Under the pieces are notes generated by a model. It did no database searches. It worked only from the letters and a program-made list of their open reading frames with translations, and had not been told where the DNA came from. Shown here piece after piece: positions 41,242 through 50,122 of a DNA stretch of 64,000 nucleotides. Position numbers and translations under genes: made by a program. Origin of the DNA: Lysobacter oculi (GTDB taxonomy: Bacteria; Pseudomonadota; Gammaproteobacteria; Xanthomonadales; Xanthomonadaceae); contig NZ_CP029556.1 in NCBI RefSeq assembly GCF_003293695.1, positions 2,118,001 through 2,182,000 of the forward strand, read 5' to 3'. The number at the start of each line of letters is the position of its first letter. The stretch's first letter is position 1.

Positions 41242-43587
41242 TCATGGCGCAGGCGGCTTGATCTCGTACTGCGGCGGCGGCGTTGCGCCGAGCAGGTGCT
41301 GCACGAAATAGTCCCAGCGCCGGCGCATCACGTACCAGCCGTCCTTCCCGAAACCGTGGCGCGCGTGCGGCAGCATCAGCAGGTCGAAGTCCTTGTTCGC
41401 CTTCATCAGCGCATCGACCACCAGCAGCGTGTTCTGCGGCGGCACGTTGTCATCCATCATCCCGTGGATCAGGAACAGCTTGCCCTTGAGCCCCTTGGCA
41501 TGCGACGCGTTGTCCTGGCCGGTGTAGTTGGTCGTGCCGTCGGCGTTCTTCGCCATCAGCCCGTGGTAGCGCTCGGCCCAGTCGTCCTCGTAGCTGAGGT
41601 TGTCGTGGTTGCCGGATTCGCTGATGCCGACCTTGAAGAAGTCCGGGTACATGAACATCGCGGTGGCGGTCGCGTTGCCGCCGCCCGAATGCCCCCAGAT
41701 GCCGACGCGGTCGAGGTCGATCCACGGATGCTTCGCGGCCAGCTGCTTCATCCCCGCCACCTGGTCGGGCAGGGTGTTGTCGATCATGTCGCCGTAGTAG
41801 GCGTCCTGGAACGCCTTGCTGCGCCAGGGCGTGCCCATGCCGTCCATCGCCACCACGATGAAGCCGAGTTCGGCCAGCGCCTGGTGATCGAGCTGCGCGG
41901 TCGCGAAGCTGCGCGTGCGGATCGAGCCGGTCTGCGGGCCCGGATAGATGTAGTTGACGATCGGGTACTTCTTCTTCGCATCGAAGTGCGAGGGCTTCCA
42001 CATCATCCCGTAGACATCGGTCCTGCCGTCGCGGCCCTTGACCGTGAACTGCTCGGGCGCGCGCCAGCCGGCGGCGGCCAGGCGCGTCAGGTCGGCGCGG
42101 GCGAGTTCTTTGACCTCGCGGCCATCGTCCATCCGGCGCAGCACCGTGACCGGCGCGGTGCCGGCGGTGGAATAGGTGTCGATGAAGAAGCGGCCGTCAT
42201 CGGCGAGCTGCAGCTTGTGGTCGGCGTTTTCGGGCGTGAGCAACTGCACGTCGCCGCCGTCGAGACTGGCCTTGTAGAAGTGGGCGAAGTAGGGATCGCG
42301 GCCCGGCTCGCGGCCGACGCCCCGGAACCACACCGTGCGGCTGGCCGCATCCAGGCGCAGCACTTCGGCGACGTTCCAGTCGCCCGACGTCACCGCGCGC
42401 TTCTGTTTGCCGGTGGCGAGGTCGTGGAGATAGAGGTGGCCCCAGCCGGACTTCTGCGTCCACCACAGGAACTCGTTGCTTTCAGGCAGGTAGCGCCAGT
42501 TCACCACGCCGCCGATGCCGCTCTCGAACTGGGTCTTCGCCGTTTCCAGATAGACATCGCGCACCGCGCCGGTGGCGGTGTCGGCCACGCGCAGCTGTGC
42601 GGACTTGTGGCCGCGGTCAGTGCTGACGAAGGCGAGCGTCCTGCCGTCCTTCGCCCACTGCACGTCCTCCCAGCCGCCGTTGCAGCTGACGTCGTCGCAG
42701 CTGGTGGAACGGTGCTGGTCCGGCGTCATCTTCAGGCGCACGACCTTGGGTGCGGTGGTGGACAGGTCGATGACGACGCGCTCGATCATCGTGACGTGTT
42801 CGTCGCCGACGAACGGGTACTTCCACTGCTGCGCCACCGGTGCGCCGCGGTTGGTGGCGACCAGGGTCATTGTCGAAGTGCGGCGCTGGTCCTGGCGGAA
42901 GGTGGCGAGCTTCGATGAACCCGGCGACCACAGCACGATCGCCTTGTCGCTGTGCTGCCAGCCAGCGTTGTCGGTCGCGTAGCCGTAGTCCGGGCTGCCG
43001 TCGGTGGTGAGCTGCGTTTCGGCACGGCTGGAGACATCGCGCAACCACAGGTTCCAGTCGCGGATGAAGACGGCGCGGCGGCCATCGGGGGAGGTCACCG
43101 CCGGGCCGTCGCCTTTCCTGTCCTTGGTGGCGGCGCGTTTTTCGCAGGCGCCATCGCGCGGGCAGGCATAGCCGCTGTCGGCGTAGCTGAAGTGCAGGCC
43201 GGCGTCATCGAGGCGGATGTCCTTGAGCTTGCCGATGAAGGTCGCCGCATCGACATCGCCCCCGCTGGCCGCAGCGAGGGATTTCGCCAGCGCCGCGCTG
43301 TCACCGAGGTCGAGCGGCGTGCCCTTGGCCGCATCGAAACCCATCAGGCGGCTCTGGCCGTGGCGCGATTCCACCCACAGCACGCGTTCGCCGTCCTGCC
43401 AGCTGACCGCTTTCGCCGCGCCGTCGACCAGCGGGTCGAGCTTGTGCGCCAGCATTGATTCGGCGCGGGCATAGTCGGCGGCGGTGACGGCCTTGGGTGC
43501 GTAGGGCGTCTGGGCGTGGCTCATGGGCGCGGCGAGGCCAAGGGCGAGCAGGGCGGCGGGAACGGCAGTGCGGGCATGGATCGGCAT
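41242..43587 (-). CDS. S9 family dipeptidyl peptidase IV-like serine protease
   Basis: A 781-residue exported peptidase. A signal peptide ends about residue 25 (MSHA-QTP). An N-terminal beta-propeller of about 480 residues follows (WNLWLRDV, TDGSPDYGYATDNAGW). The catalytic domain has the nucleophile in GIWGHSGGG (S634), acid in MMDDNVPP (D712 or D713) and His in HARHGF (H744). It probably removes dipeptides with Pro or Ala in position two. Its stop is four bases from the heme oxygenase ATG, so it may share an operon with the phytochrome genes. Confidence 0.92.
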   Translation of the reverse strand: MPIHARTAVPAALLALGLAAPMSHAQTPYAPKAVTAADYARAESMLAHKLDPLVDGAAKAVSWQDGERVLWVESRHGQSRLMGFDAAKGTPLDLGDSAALAKSLAAASGGDVDAATFIGKLKDIRLDDAGLHFSYADSGYACPRDGACEKRAATKDRKGDGPAVTSPDGRRAVFIRDWNLWLRDVSSRAETQLTTDGSPDYGYATDNAGWQHSDKAIVLWSPGSSKLATFRQDQRRTSTMTLVATNRGAPVAQQWKYPFVGDEHVTMIERVVIDLSTTAPKVVRLKMTPDQHRSTSCDDVSCNGGWEDVQWAKDGRTLAFVSTDRGHKSAQLRVADTATGAVRDVYLETAKTQFESGIGGVVNWRYLPESNEFLWWTQKSGWGHLYLHDLATGKQKRAVTSGDWNVAEVLRLDAASRTVWFRGVGREPGRDPYFAHFYKASLDGGDVQLLTPENADHKLQLADDGRFFIDTYSTAGTAPVTVLRRMDDGREVKELARADLTRLAAAGWRAPEQFTVKGRDGRTDVYGMMWKPSHFDAKKKYPIVNYIYPGPQTGSIRTRSFATAQLDHQALAELGFIVVAMDGMGTPWRSKAFQDAYYGDMIDNTLPDQVAGMKQLAAKHPWIDLDRVGIWGHSGGGNATATAMFMYPDFFKVGISESGNHDNLSYEDDWAERYHGLMAKNADGTTNYTGQDNASHAKGLKGKLFLIHGMMDDNVPPQNTLLVVDALMKANKDFDLLMLPHARHGFGKDGWYVMRRRWDYFVQHLLGATPPPQYEIKPPAP

Positions 43588-43651
43588 CGGGTCTGCGGCG
43601 GCGCGAAGGAATCCCGATGCTAACCCGTGGCCTGCACGGGCCGCGTGGGCC

Positions 43652-44338
43652 CTAGGTCACGCGTTCGAGCATGCGTTGCGAGCGGATGAAGCGCGCCCAG
43701 CGGGTGCCGATGTCGAGCAGGGACAGGTAGCCGGCCTCGCCGGCCAGTCGCAGCAGCATGCGCGGGCTCAGCGACAGGCGCGGCTCGGCGGCGCAGAGTT
43801 CGGCCTCGATGCCCAGCTGGCGCGCGAACTGCCGGCAGCGGGCCAGGTGGTAGCGGCTGCTGACCAGCACCACCGGCCCCTGGTGCGCGACCTGGCGCAG
43901 CAGATCGCGGGCGTTGCGCAGGTTCTGCAGGGTGTCGCGGGAATCGCGCTCCAGGTGCAGCGCGGCCTCGGTGATGGACGCGCGGGCCAGCAGCGCGTCG
44001 CGGGCGATTTCGGCTTCGCTGGCCTCGCCCTGCGGGCCGCCGCCGAGCAGCATCAGGCGTTGCGGCGCATGGCTGTGCCAGAGCTGGCCGGCGCGCTGGA
44101 TGCGGGCATCGAAATCGGCATCGATCCGTCCCCCCGGCGCGTGCTTGCCGAACAGCAGCACGCAGCGGCCGTCGCGCGGCTCGCAGGGGGCGTTGCGGGC
44201 CACCCTGAACGTCTGGACGAAATAGCCGGCATAGACCAGTCCGGCGCTGAATACGCAGGCCGCCAGCGCGATCCCGCCGACGTGCAGGACGTCGCGGTCG
44301 ATCATCAACGACGCGCGGTGGGCGGTGCGGCTGGTCAT
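43652..44338 (-). CDS. YdcF/DUF218 family protein
   Basis: A 228-residue protein with one N-terminal transmembrane helix (about residues 18-40) followed by a DUF218 domain. The motifs LLFGKHAPGG, LMLLGGGPQGEASEAEIARDALL, SRDTLQNLRNARDLL and VVLVSSRYHLARC are those of the YdcF/ElyC family, some of which act in envelope biogenesis. The ATG at 44338 is used; an upstream ATG would add four codons. It is divergent from the aryl polyene cluster. Confidence 0.88.
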   Translation of the reverse strand: MTSRTAHRASLMIDRDVLHVGGIALAACVFSAGLVYAGYFVQTFRVARNAPCEPRDGRCVLLFGKHAPGGRIDADFDARIQRAGQLWHSHAPQRLMLLGGGPQGEASEAEIARDALLARASITEAALHLERDSRDTLQNLRNARDLLRQVAHQGPVVLVSSRYHLARCRQFARQLGIEAELCAAEPRLSLSPRMLLRLAGEAGYLSLLDIGTRWARFIRSQRMLERVT

Positions 44339-44436
44339 GACGGCCCTCATTCTATAAGGCCGGCCGCGCGCGGCTTCATCCGGGGCTCCGGGAGTCCGTC
44401 GCTATACTCCGGCCAGTTTCGCGAACCGGATTTTCC

Positions 44437-45666
44437 GTGCCTGCTTCCCCCGCTGCGCCCGCGACCGCGATGGCGCCCCTCGCCATCACCGCCTACACCG
44501 CCACCACCGCGCTCGGCCGCGGTCGCGCCGCCCAGCTCGACGCACTGCGGGCCGGCCGCAGCGGGCTGCGCCGCAACGATTTCGGCCCGCTGAAAGACGG
44601 AGCGCCGCTGCCGACCTGGATCGGCCGCGTCGATGGGCTGGAAGAAGCCGCGCTGCCCGACACCCTCGCCGGCTGGGAATGCCGCAACAACCGCCTCGCC
44701 TGGCTCGCCCTCAACCAGGACGGCCTGCGCGACGCCGTGCAGGCCTTGCGCGAACGCCACGGCGCCGACCGCGTGGCGATCGTCGTCGGCACTTCCACCT
44801 CCAGCATCGGCGCCACCGAGGAGGCCTACGCCCGCCTTGACGACGGCCGGTTCCCCGCCGACCTGCGCCGCCCGCAGGTCCACACCCCGCATTCGCTCGG
44901 CAATTTCCTGCAGGCCGCCACCGGCCTGCGCGGGCCGTGCATCACCGTGGCCACCGCCTGTTCGTCCAGCGCCAAGGTGTTCGCGCAGGCGGCGCGGCTG
45001 ATCGAGGCAGGCCTCGTCGATGCGGCCCTGGTCGGCGGCGTCGATACCCTGTGCGGCAGCGTGCTCTACGGCTTCAACGCGCTCGGGCTGGTGTCCGCCA
45101 ACCCGTGCATGCCCTTCGATGCCCGCCGCGACGGCCTGTCGCTCGGCGAGGCCGGCGGTTTCGCGCTGCTGGAGAAGGCGGATGAGGTCGATGCGGCTTC
45201 GCCCCGGCTGCTCGGCTATGGCGAATCCAGCGACGCCCACCACATGTCGGCGCCGCATCCCGAAGGCCTCGGCGCGCAGCTCAGCATGCGCGATGCGCTG
45301 GCCCGCGCCGGCCTGACCGCAGCCGACATCGACTATCTCAACCTGCACGGCACCTCCACGCCCGCCAACGACGCGGTCGAAGCGATGGCCGTGGCCGCGC
45401 TGTTTCCGGAAAGCCTGCACGCCAGTTCCACCAAGGGCTGGACCGGCCACACGCTGGGCGCGGCGGGGATCGTGGAATCGGTGTTCGCGCTGCTGGCGCT
45501 GGACCACGGCTTCCTGCCCGGCACGCTCAACAGCAGCCGCGCCGATGCCGCCTGCGGCGCGCAGATCCGTTTCCTGCCGCAGGAAAAACCGGCCCGCCAT
45601 GCGATGAACAATTCCTTCGGCTTCGGTGGCAACAACTGCTCGCTGCTGTTCGGGGCGCGCGCATGA
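44437..45666 (+). CDS. aryl polyene beta-ketoacyl-ACP synthase (FabF-like)
   Basis: A 409-residue condensing enzyme, first gene of the plus-strand part of the xanthomonadin-like cluster. The Cys-His-His triad is intact: C175 in TACSSSAK, H304 in NLHGTSTPAND and H338 in KGWTGHTLGAAG. It should extend the polyene chain on ACP by two carbons each cycle with the chain-length factor encoded just downstream. The start is GTG at 44437; a -10 TATACT lies at 44403-44408. Its stop overlaps the next ATG. Confidence 0.92.
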   Translation: MPASPAAPATAMAPLAITAYTATTALGRGRAAQLDALRAGRSGLRRNDFGPLKDGAPLPTWIGRVDGLEEAALPDTLAGWECRNNRLAWLALNQDGLRDAVQALRERHGADRVAIVVGTSTSSIGATEEAYARLDDGRFPADLRRPQVHTPHSLGNFLQAATGLRGPCITVATACSSSAKVFAQAARLIEAGLVDAALVGGVDTLCGSVLYGFNALGLVSANPCMPFDARRDGLSLGEAGGFALLEKADEVDAASPRLLGYGESSDAHHMSAPHPEGLGAQLSMRDALARAGLTAADIDYLNLHGTSTPANDAVEAMAVAALFPESLHASSTKGWTGHTLGAAGIVESVFALLALDHGFLPGTLNSSRADAACGAQIRFLPQEKPARHAMNNSFGFGGNNCSLLFGARA

Positions 45667-46469
45667 CGCCGATCGACGCCCGCATCGAAGGCATCGGCTT
45701 CTGGTCGAAGGGGCTGCCGTCCTGGTCCGATGCCGCCGCCTTCGCCCACGCCGGCACGCTGCCGGAGAACGCGCCGGCACGGCCTTCGCCGCAGCTGCTC
45801 GCCGCCAACGAGCGCCGCCGCGCGCCGGAATCCGTCGCGGTGGCGCTGGAAGTCGCGCTGGCCGCCTGCCAGGCCGCCGGCCGCGACCCGGCCACGCTGC
45901 CCTCGGTCTTCGCCTCGACCCACGGCGATCTCGGCATCACCGATTACATGTGCGAGACATTGGCCGGCGACGACCCGGCCGCGATCTCGCCGACCCGCTT
46001 CCACAACTCGGTGTACAACGCCGCCGCCGGCTACTGGACCATCGGCGCCGGCTGCATGCATCCCTCCACCGCGCTGTCCGCCTACGCCGCCACCTTCGCC
46101 CAGGGCCTGCTGGAAGCGCTGATGCAGCTGGCCACGGGCCACGACGCCGTGCTGCTGGCCGCCTACGACACCGGCGCCAGCGGCCCGCTCGTCGCCATCT
46201 CCAACACCACCGGCACGCTCGGCGGCGCCTTGGTATTGGCGAAGGGCGACGGACACGGCCGCGGTCTGCGCGCCTGGCTCGCCGATGGCGAGGCCACGCC
46301 CGCCGATGGCGCACTCGCGCGGCGCGAGGCGGGCAACGCCATGCATCCGATGCTGCCGCTGTTCGACGCCCTGGCGCACGAAGCCGCCGCCACTCTTTCA
46401 CTCGATGCCGGTGCCGGCCGCGTTCTGATGATCGAACTCGACCCGGCGCCGCTGCAGGAGCCCGCGTGA
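45663..46469 (+). CDS. ketosynthase chain-length-factor-like protein
   Basis: A 268-residue short ketosynthase homologue of the type found in aryl polyene clusters. It has FASTHGDLGITDYMCETLA and HNSVYNAAAGYWTIGAGCMHPSTALSAY, matching the N-terminal half of ketosynthases, but no C-terminal KS part with the catalytic His residues. It likely forms a heterodimer with the preceding synthase and sets the chain length, as such pairs do. It overlaps its neighbours on both sides by four bases (ATGA, GTGA), so translation is coupled. Confidence 0.85.
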   Translation: MTPIDARIEGIGFWSKGLPSWSDAAAFAHAGTLPENAPARPSPQLLAANERRRAPESVAVALEVALAACQAAGRDPATLPSVFASTHGDLGITDYMCETLAGDDPAAISPTRFHNSVYNAAAGYWTIGAGCMHPSTALSAYAATFAQGLLEALMQLATGHDAVLLAAYDTGASGPLVAISNTTGTLGGALVLAKGDGHGRGLRAWLADGEATPADGALARREAGNAMHPMLPLFDALAHEAAATLSLDAGAGRVLMIELDPAPLQEPA

Positions 46470-47275
46470 CCTACGACCGCCACAACATCGCCATCGTCAT
46501 CCCCGCCCTCAACGAGCGCCTGCGCATCCGCGAGGTGGTCGAAGGCGCACTGCGCCACGCCGACCGCGTCATCGTCATCGACGACGGTTCCGATGACGGC
46601 ACCGCCGACTGCATCCGTGACCTGCCGATCACCCTGCTCCGCCACGAGACGCGCTGCGGCAAGGGCGCGTGCCTGCGCGACGGGTTCGCCGAAGCGCTGC
46701 GCCAGGGCGCGGTGGCCGCGATCAGCATGGACGGCGACGGCCAGCACAGCGCCGACGACATCCCGCGCATGCTCGACGCCGGCAACCGCCGCCCGGGCTG
46801 GATCGTGATCGGCGCGCGCCTGCGCAAGCGTTCGCAGCAGCCGACCTACCGCCGCCTCGCCAACGAGTTCGGCGACTGGGGCGTGGCCTGGGGCACCGGC
46901 TACCAGATCGCCGACAGCCAGAGCGGCCAGCGCCTGTACCCGGCCAACGTGATGGCGCTGGGCGACGTGCCCGGCGAGGACTTCGTCTACGAGGCGCAGA
47001 TCCTGATGTCCGCCGCGCAGGAACTCGGCGTGCGCTGCGTGTCGATCCCGATCGAGGCGCGCTACAACCAAGTGCACGGCCCGCAGCAGATGCGCCCGAG
47101 CCACTTCAAGCCGCTGAAGGATTTCAGCCGCATCACCTCGCATATCGTGCTGCAGTGCCTGCGCCGCGGCGGCGTGCCGGCGATGTACAGCCGTATCCGC
47201 GCGAATCCGCCGGTGATCGACGATGCCGACGGCGTGCTGGCCATGCCGGCCGCGCCGCTCCGGCAGGCGGGTTGA
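46466..47275 (+). CDS. family 2 glycosyltransferase of the aryl polyene cluster
   Basis: A 269-residue GT-A fold enzyme with IVIPALNERLRIREVV, VIVIDDGSDDGTAD, GKGACLRDG and MDGDGQHSADDI (nucleotide-sugar/metal region). It has no C-terminal helices, so it is soluble or peripheral. It probably attaches a sugar to the polyene or its lipid carrier; the substrate is unknown. The GTG start overlaps the previous stop. The protein resembles DPM1/dolichyl-phosphate mannose synthase-like transferases. Confidence 0.85.
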   Translation: MTYDRHNIAIVIPALNERLRIREVVEGALRHADRVIVIDDGSDDGTADCIRDLPITLLRHETRCGKGACLRDGFAEALRQGAVAAISMDGDGQHSADDIPRMLDAGNRRPGWIVIGARLRKRSQQPTYRRLANEFGDWGVAWGTGYQIADSQSGQRLYPANVMALGDVPGEDFVYEAQILMSAAQELGVRCVSIPIEARYNQVHGPQQMRPSHFKPLKDFSRITSHIVLQCLRRGGVPAMYSRIRANPPVIDDADGVLAMPAAPLRQAG

Positions 47276-47276
47276 G

Positions 47277-48893
47277 GTGGAGCGCCGCGACGTCGTCATC
47301 CTCGGCGGAGGGCTGGCCGGCCTGACCCTCGCGCTGCAGCTGAAACGGCAGGACCCGGCGCTGTCGGTCCGCGTCATCGAGCGCCGCGCCCATCCGGTGC
47401 CGGAAGCCGCGTTCAAGGTGGGCGAATCCACGGTGGAGATCGGCGCGCACTATTTCGCCAACGTGCTCGGCCTGCACGACCACCTCAGCGAAGCGCACAT
47501 CCGCAAGTTCGGCTTCCGCTTCTTCTTCTCCGATGGCAGCACGCGCATCGACCGCTGCACCGAACTCGGCGTCAGCCGCCTGCTGCCCACGCCCAGCTGG
47601 CAGATCGACCGCGGCCGCTTCGAGAACTTCCTCGGCGGACATGCGCGCGCACTCGGCATCGAATTCGTCGATGCTGCGAAGGTCGGCGGCGTCGACCTGG
47701 CGGAGGGCGACGGCGACCACCGCGTCCGCTACACGCAGGGCGACGCGGAAGTGGAAGTCGACGCGCGCTGGCTGGTCGATGCCAGCGGCCGCGCCGGCCT
47801 GCTCAAGCGGAAACTGGGGCTGGCGAAGGCGAACGACCACGAGGTCAACGCCGCCTGGTGGCGCGTCGAAGGGTTCGTGCAGCCGAAGCAGTGGTCCGAC
47901 GACGCGGACTGGCTGGCGCGCTGTGATCCGCCGGACCGCTGGCGTTCCACCAACCACCTGTGCGGCCCGGGCTACTGGGTGTGGCTGATCCCGCTGGGCT
48001 CGGGCACGCATTCCATCGGCATCGTCGCCGACGAGGCGCTGCATCCGCTCGCCACGCTCAACAGCCACGACAAGGCGATGGACTGGCTGCGCACGCACCA
48101 GCCGCAGCTGGCCGCGACGCTGGACGCACCCGCGCACGCGCTGCTCGACTTCATGTTCATGCGCCACTTCTCGCACGCATGCACGCAGCTGTATTCCGGC
48201 CAGCGCTGGGCGATCACCGGCGAGGCCGGCCTGTTCGCCGATCCGTTCTATTCGCCGGGCAGCGACTTCATCGCCATTTCCAACAGCTTCATCACCGACC
48301 TGATCGGCAAGGACTGCGCCGGCGAACCGTTCGCGCCCTACGCCAGCCTGTACCAGCAGCTGCTGCAGTCGTTCTACGACAACACCATGCGGCTGTTCCA
48401 GGGCCAGTACCCGCTGTTCGGCAACGCCCGCGTCATGCCGGTCAAGGTGATCTGGGACTACACCTATTACTGGGCCGTGCTGGCGCCGCTGTACATCTCG
48501 GGGCGCATCGCGGCGCTGCCGATGCTCGGTCGCCTGCGCCCGCAGCTGGAACGCGCGAATGCGCTCAACGCGGCGATGCAGCCGTTCCTGCGCGCCTGGG
48601 GCGAAGTCGATGACTACGGCATCCGCGAGGACGGCCGCCTGCTCGACCAGTACGTCATCCCGTGGTTCCACGAGATGAATCGCGGGCTCCACGACACGCT
48701 GGACGATGACGCGTTCGCCGCGCGCATCGCCGGCCACGTGGGGCTGATGGAACGGCTGGCGGCGGAGATCCTCGGCAAGGTGCGCGCGCGCCATCCTTCG
48801 CTCGATGCCGGCGCGCTGGCCTCGTTGCTCGAAGGCGTGGCCAGCGGTGAGCCGATGCTCGCGCCCGTCTGGTACGCCGAAGCGACGGCCTGA
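47277..48893 (+). CDS. FAD-dependent halogenase-like monooxygenase
   Basis: A 538-residue flavoprotein. The N terminus has a Rossmann GGGLAGLTLALQL (G10-G15) and FKVGESTVEIGAHYF. The motif YWVWLIPL matches the WxWxIP fingerprint of flavin-dependent halogenases, and DPFYSPGSDFIAISN is the second FAD contact. Xanthomonadins are brominated aryl polyenes, so bromination or chlorination of the aryl ring is the natural guess. An alternative is a simple oxidation. The start is GTG at 47277, two bases after the glycosyltransferase stop. It converges with the ketoreductase gene eight bases away. Confidence 0.85.
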   Translation: MERRDVVILGGGLAGLTLALQLKRQDPALSVRVIERRAHPVPEAAFKVGESTVEIGAHYFANVLGLHDHLSEAHIRKFGFRFFFSDGSTRIDRCTELGVSRLLPTPSWQIDRGRFENFLGGHARALGIEFVDAAKVGGVDLAEGDGDHRVRYTQGDAEVEVDARWLVDASGRAGLLKRKLGLAKANDHEVNAAWWRVEGFVQPKQWSDDADWLARCDPPDRWRSTNHLCGPGYWVWLIPLGSGTHSIGIVADEALHPLATLNSHDKAMDWLRTHQPQLAATLDAPAHALLDFMFMRHFSHACTQLYSGQRWAITGEAGLFADPFYSPGSDFIAISNSFITDLIGKDCAGEPFAPYASLYQQLLQSFYDNTMRLFQGQYPLFGNARVMPVKVIWDYTYYWAVLAPLYISGRIAALPMLGRLRPQLERANALNAAMQPFLRAWGEVDDYGIREDGRLLDQYVIPWFHEMNRGLHDTLDDDAFAARIAGHVGLMERLAAEILGKVRARHPSLDAGALASLLEGVASGEPMLAPVWYAEATA

Positions 48894-48900
48894 CCGCGCC

Positions 48901-49632
48901 TCAGCTCATCCCGCCATCGACGCCGATCACCTGGCCGTTGATGTAGCCCGCCGCATCGCCGCAGAGGAAGGCCACCAGCGCCGCCACTTCCTCGGGCGTG
49001 CCGGTGCGCGCCGCCGGCACCATCGCCTTGACCTGTTCGGGCGCGAAGACGTCGTTGGTCATGCTGCCGGCGATCACGCCCGGCGCGACCACGTTCACGG
49101 TGATGCCGCGGCTGCCCATCTCGCGTGCCAGCGACTTGCTGGCGCCGTGCAGCGCGGCCTTGGCGGCGGCGTAGTTCACCTGCCCGCGGTTGCCGAGCAC
49201 CGCCGCCACGCTGGAAATGTTGACGATGCGGCCCCAGCGCGTGCGTGCCATCGGCAGCAGCAGCGGGCGGGTGGCGTGGAAGAAACCGTTGAGCGAGACA
49301 TCGATGACGCTTCGCCATTGGTCGTCGCGCATGCCGGCCAGCGGCGCGTCGTCGTGGATGCCGGCGTTGTTGACCAGCACCTGCACCGGGCCGGCTTCAA
49401 GCAATGCCTCGATGGCGGACTGCGAGGCGGCGGCATCGGTCAGGTCGAAGGCGATGGCTTCGGCGTTGCCGCCCGCCGCCACGATGGCCGCCACCACCGC
49501 TTCCGCCCGCGCGATGTTGCCGTTGGCATGGACGATCACATGCAGCCCGGCCGCGCCCAGCGCACGGCAGATCGCGCCGCCGATATCGCCGCTGCCGCCG
49601 GTGACCAGTGCGCGCTTCGTGCCTGCCGTCAT
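48901..49632 (-). CDS. 3-oxoacyl-ACP reductase (FabG-like) of the aryl polyene cluster
   Basis: A 243-residue short-chain dehydrogenase. The cofactor loop is TGGSGDIGGA (11-20), NNAG is at 88-91, and the catalytic residues S141, Y154 and K158 are present; the protein ends INGQVIGVDGGMS. It should reduce the 3-keto group after each condensation. It is the last gene of an eight-gene minus-strand operon. Confidence 0.9.
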   Translation of the reverse strand: MTAGTKRALVTGGSGDIGGAICRALGAAGLHVIVHANGNIARAEAVVAAIVAAGGNAEAIAFDLTDAAASQSAIEALLEAGPVQVLVNNAGIHDDAPLAGMRDDQWRSVIDVSLNGFFHATRPLLLPMARTRWGRIVNISSVAAVLGNRGQVNYAAAKAALHGASKSLAREMGSRGITVNVVAPGVIAGSMTNDVFAPEQVKAMVPAARTGTPEEVAALVAFLCGDAAGYINGQVIGVDGGMS

Positions 49633-49681
49633 GCGTTTTCTGCCTGTTGTGGGGTGGTCGAAGTGTAGTGCGCGGCCGTGT

Positions 49682-50122
49682 TCAGCCCTGCAGCATCACC
49701 GCTGCGCGGCCCTCGGCGATGAGCATGCCGGCGTGTTCGATGCGGAACGCGTACTGCTGGCTGGTGTCCGACTGCATCAGCAGTTCGGCATGGCCGACGA
49801 GCTCGCCCGGCAGGTCGTCGATGCGCGCGCGCTGGATCTGCACGCCGCGCAGCGCCACCAGGAATCCGGCACGCGGCGTCGCGCCTTCGCGCGCCAGCAG
49901 CCCGCCATGCACGGCCATCGCCTGCGCGCCGTATTCGCAGAGGTGGATCGCGCGCAGCACGCCATCGCTGCGCAGCGGATTCAAAGCATCGCGGTGCGAG
50001 ATCGTGGCGACGCGCACCGAAGCGGCATCGAAATCCAGTACACGCTGCCACAGGCACATCGCGCCCTGATGCGGGACGAGGGTGGCGATGTCGATGCGGT
50101 CGAGCGAAGCCACATCAGCCAT
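49682..50122 (-). CDS. hotdog-fold 3-hydroxyacyl-ACP dehydratase
   Basis: A 146-residue hotdog protein. The segment IDIATLVPHQGAMCLWQRVLDFD and HLCEYGAQAMAVHGGLLA match the ApeP-like dehydratases of aryl polyene clusters, with the expected His (H18) and Glu. It would remove water to form the double bonds. The start at 50122 overlaps the end of the exporter gene by eight bases. A dehydratase partner is encoded farther upstream in the operon. Confidence 0.8.
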   Translation of the reverse strand: MADVASLDRIDIATLVPHQGAMCLWQRVLDFDAASVRVATISHRDALNPLRSDGVLRAIHLCEYGAQAMAVHGGLLAREGATPRAGFLVALRGVQIQRARIDDLPGELVGHAELLMQSDTSQQYAFRIEHAGMLIAEGRAAVMLQG

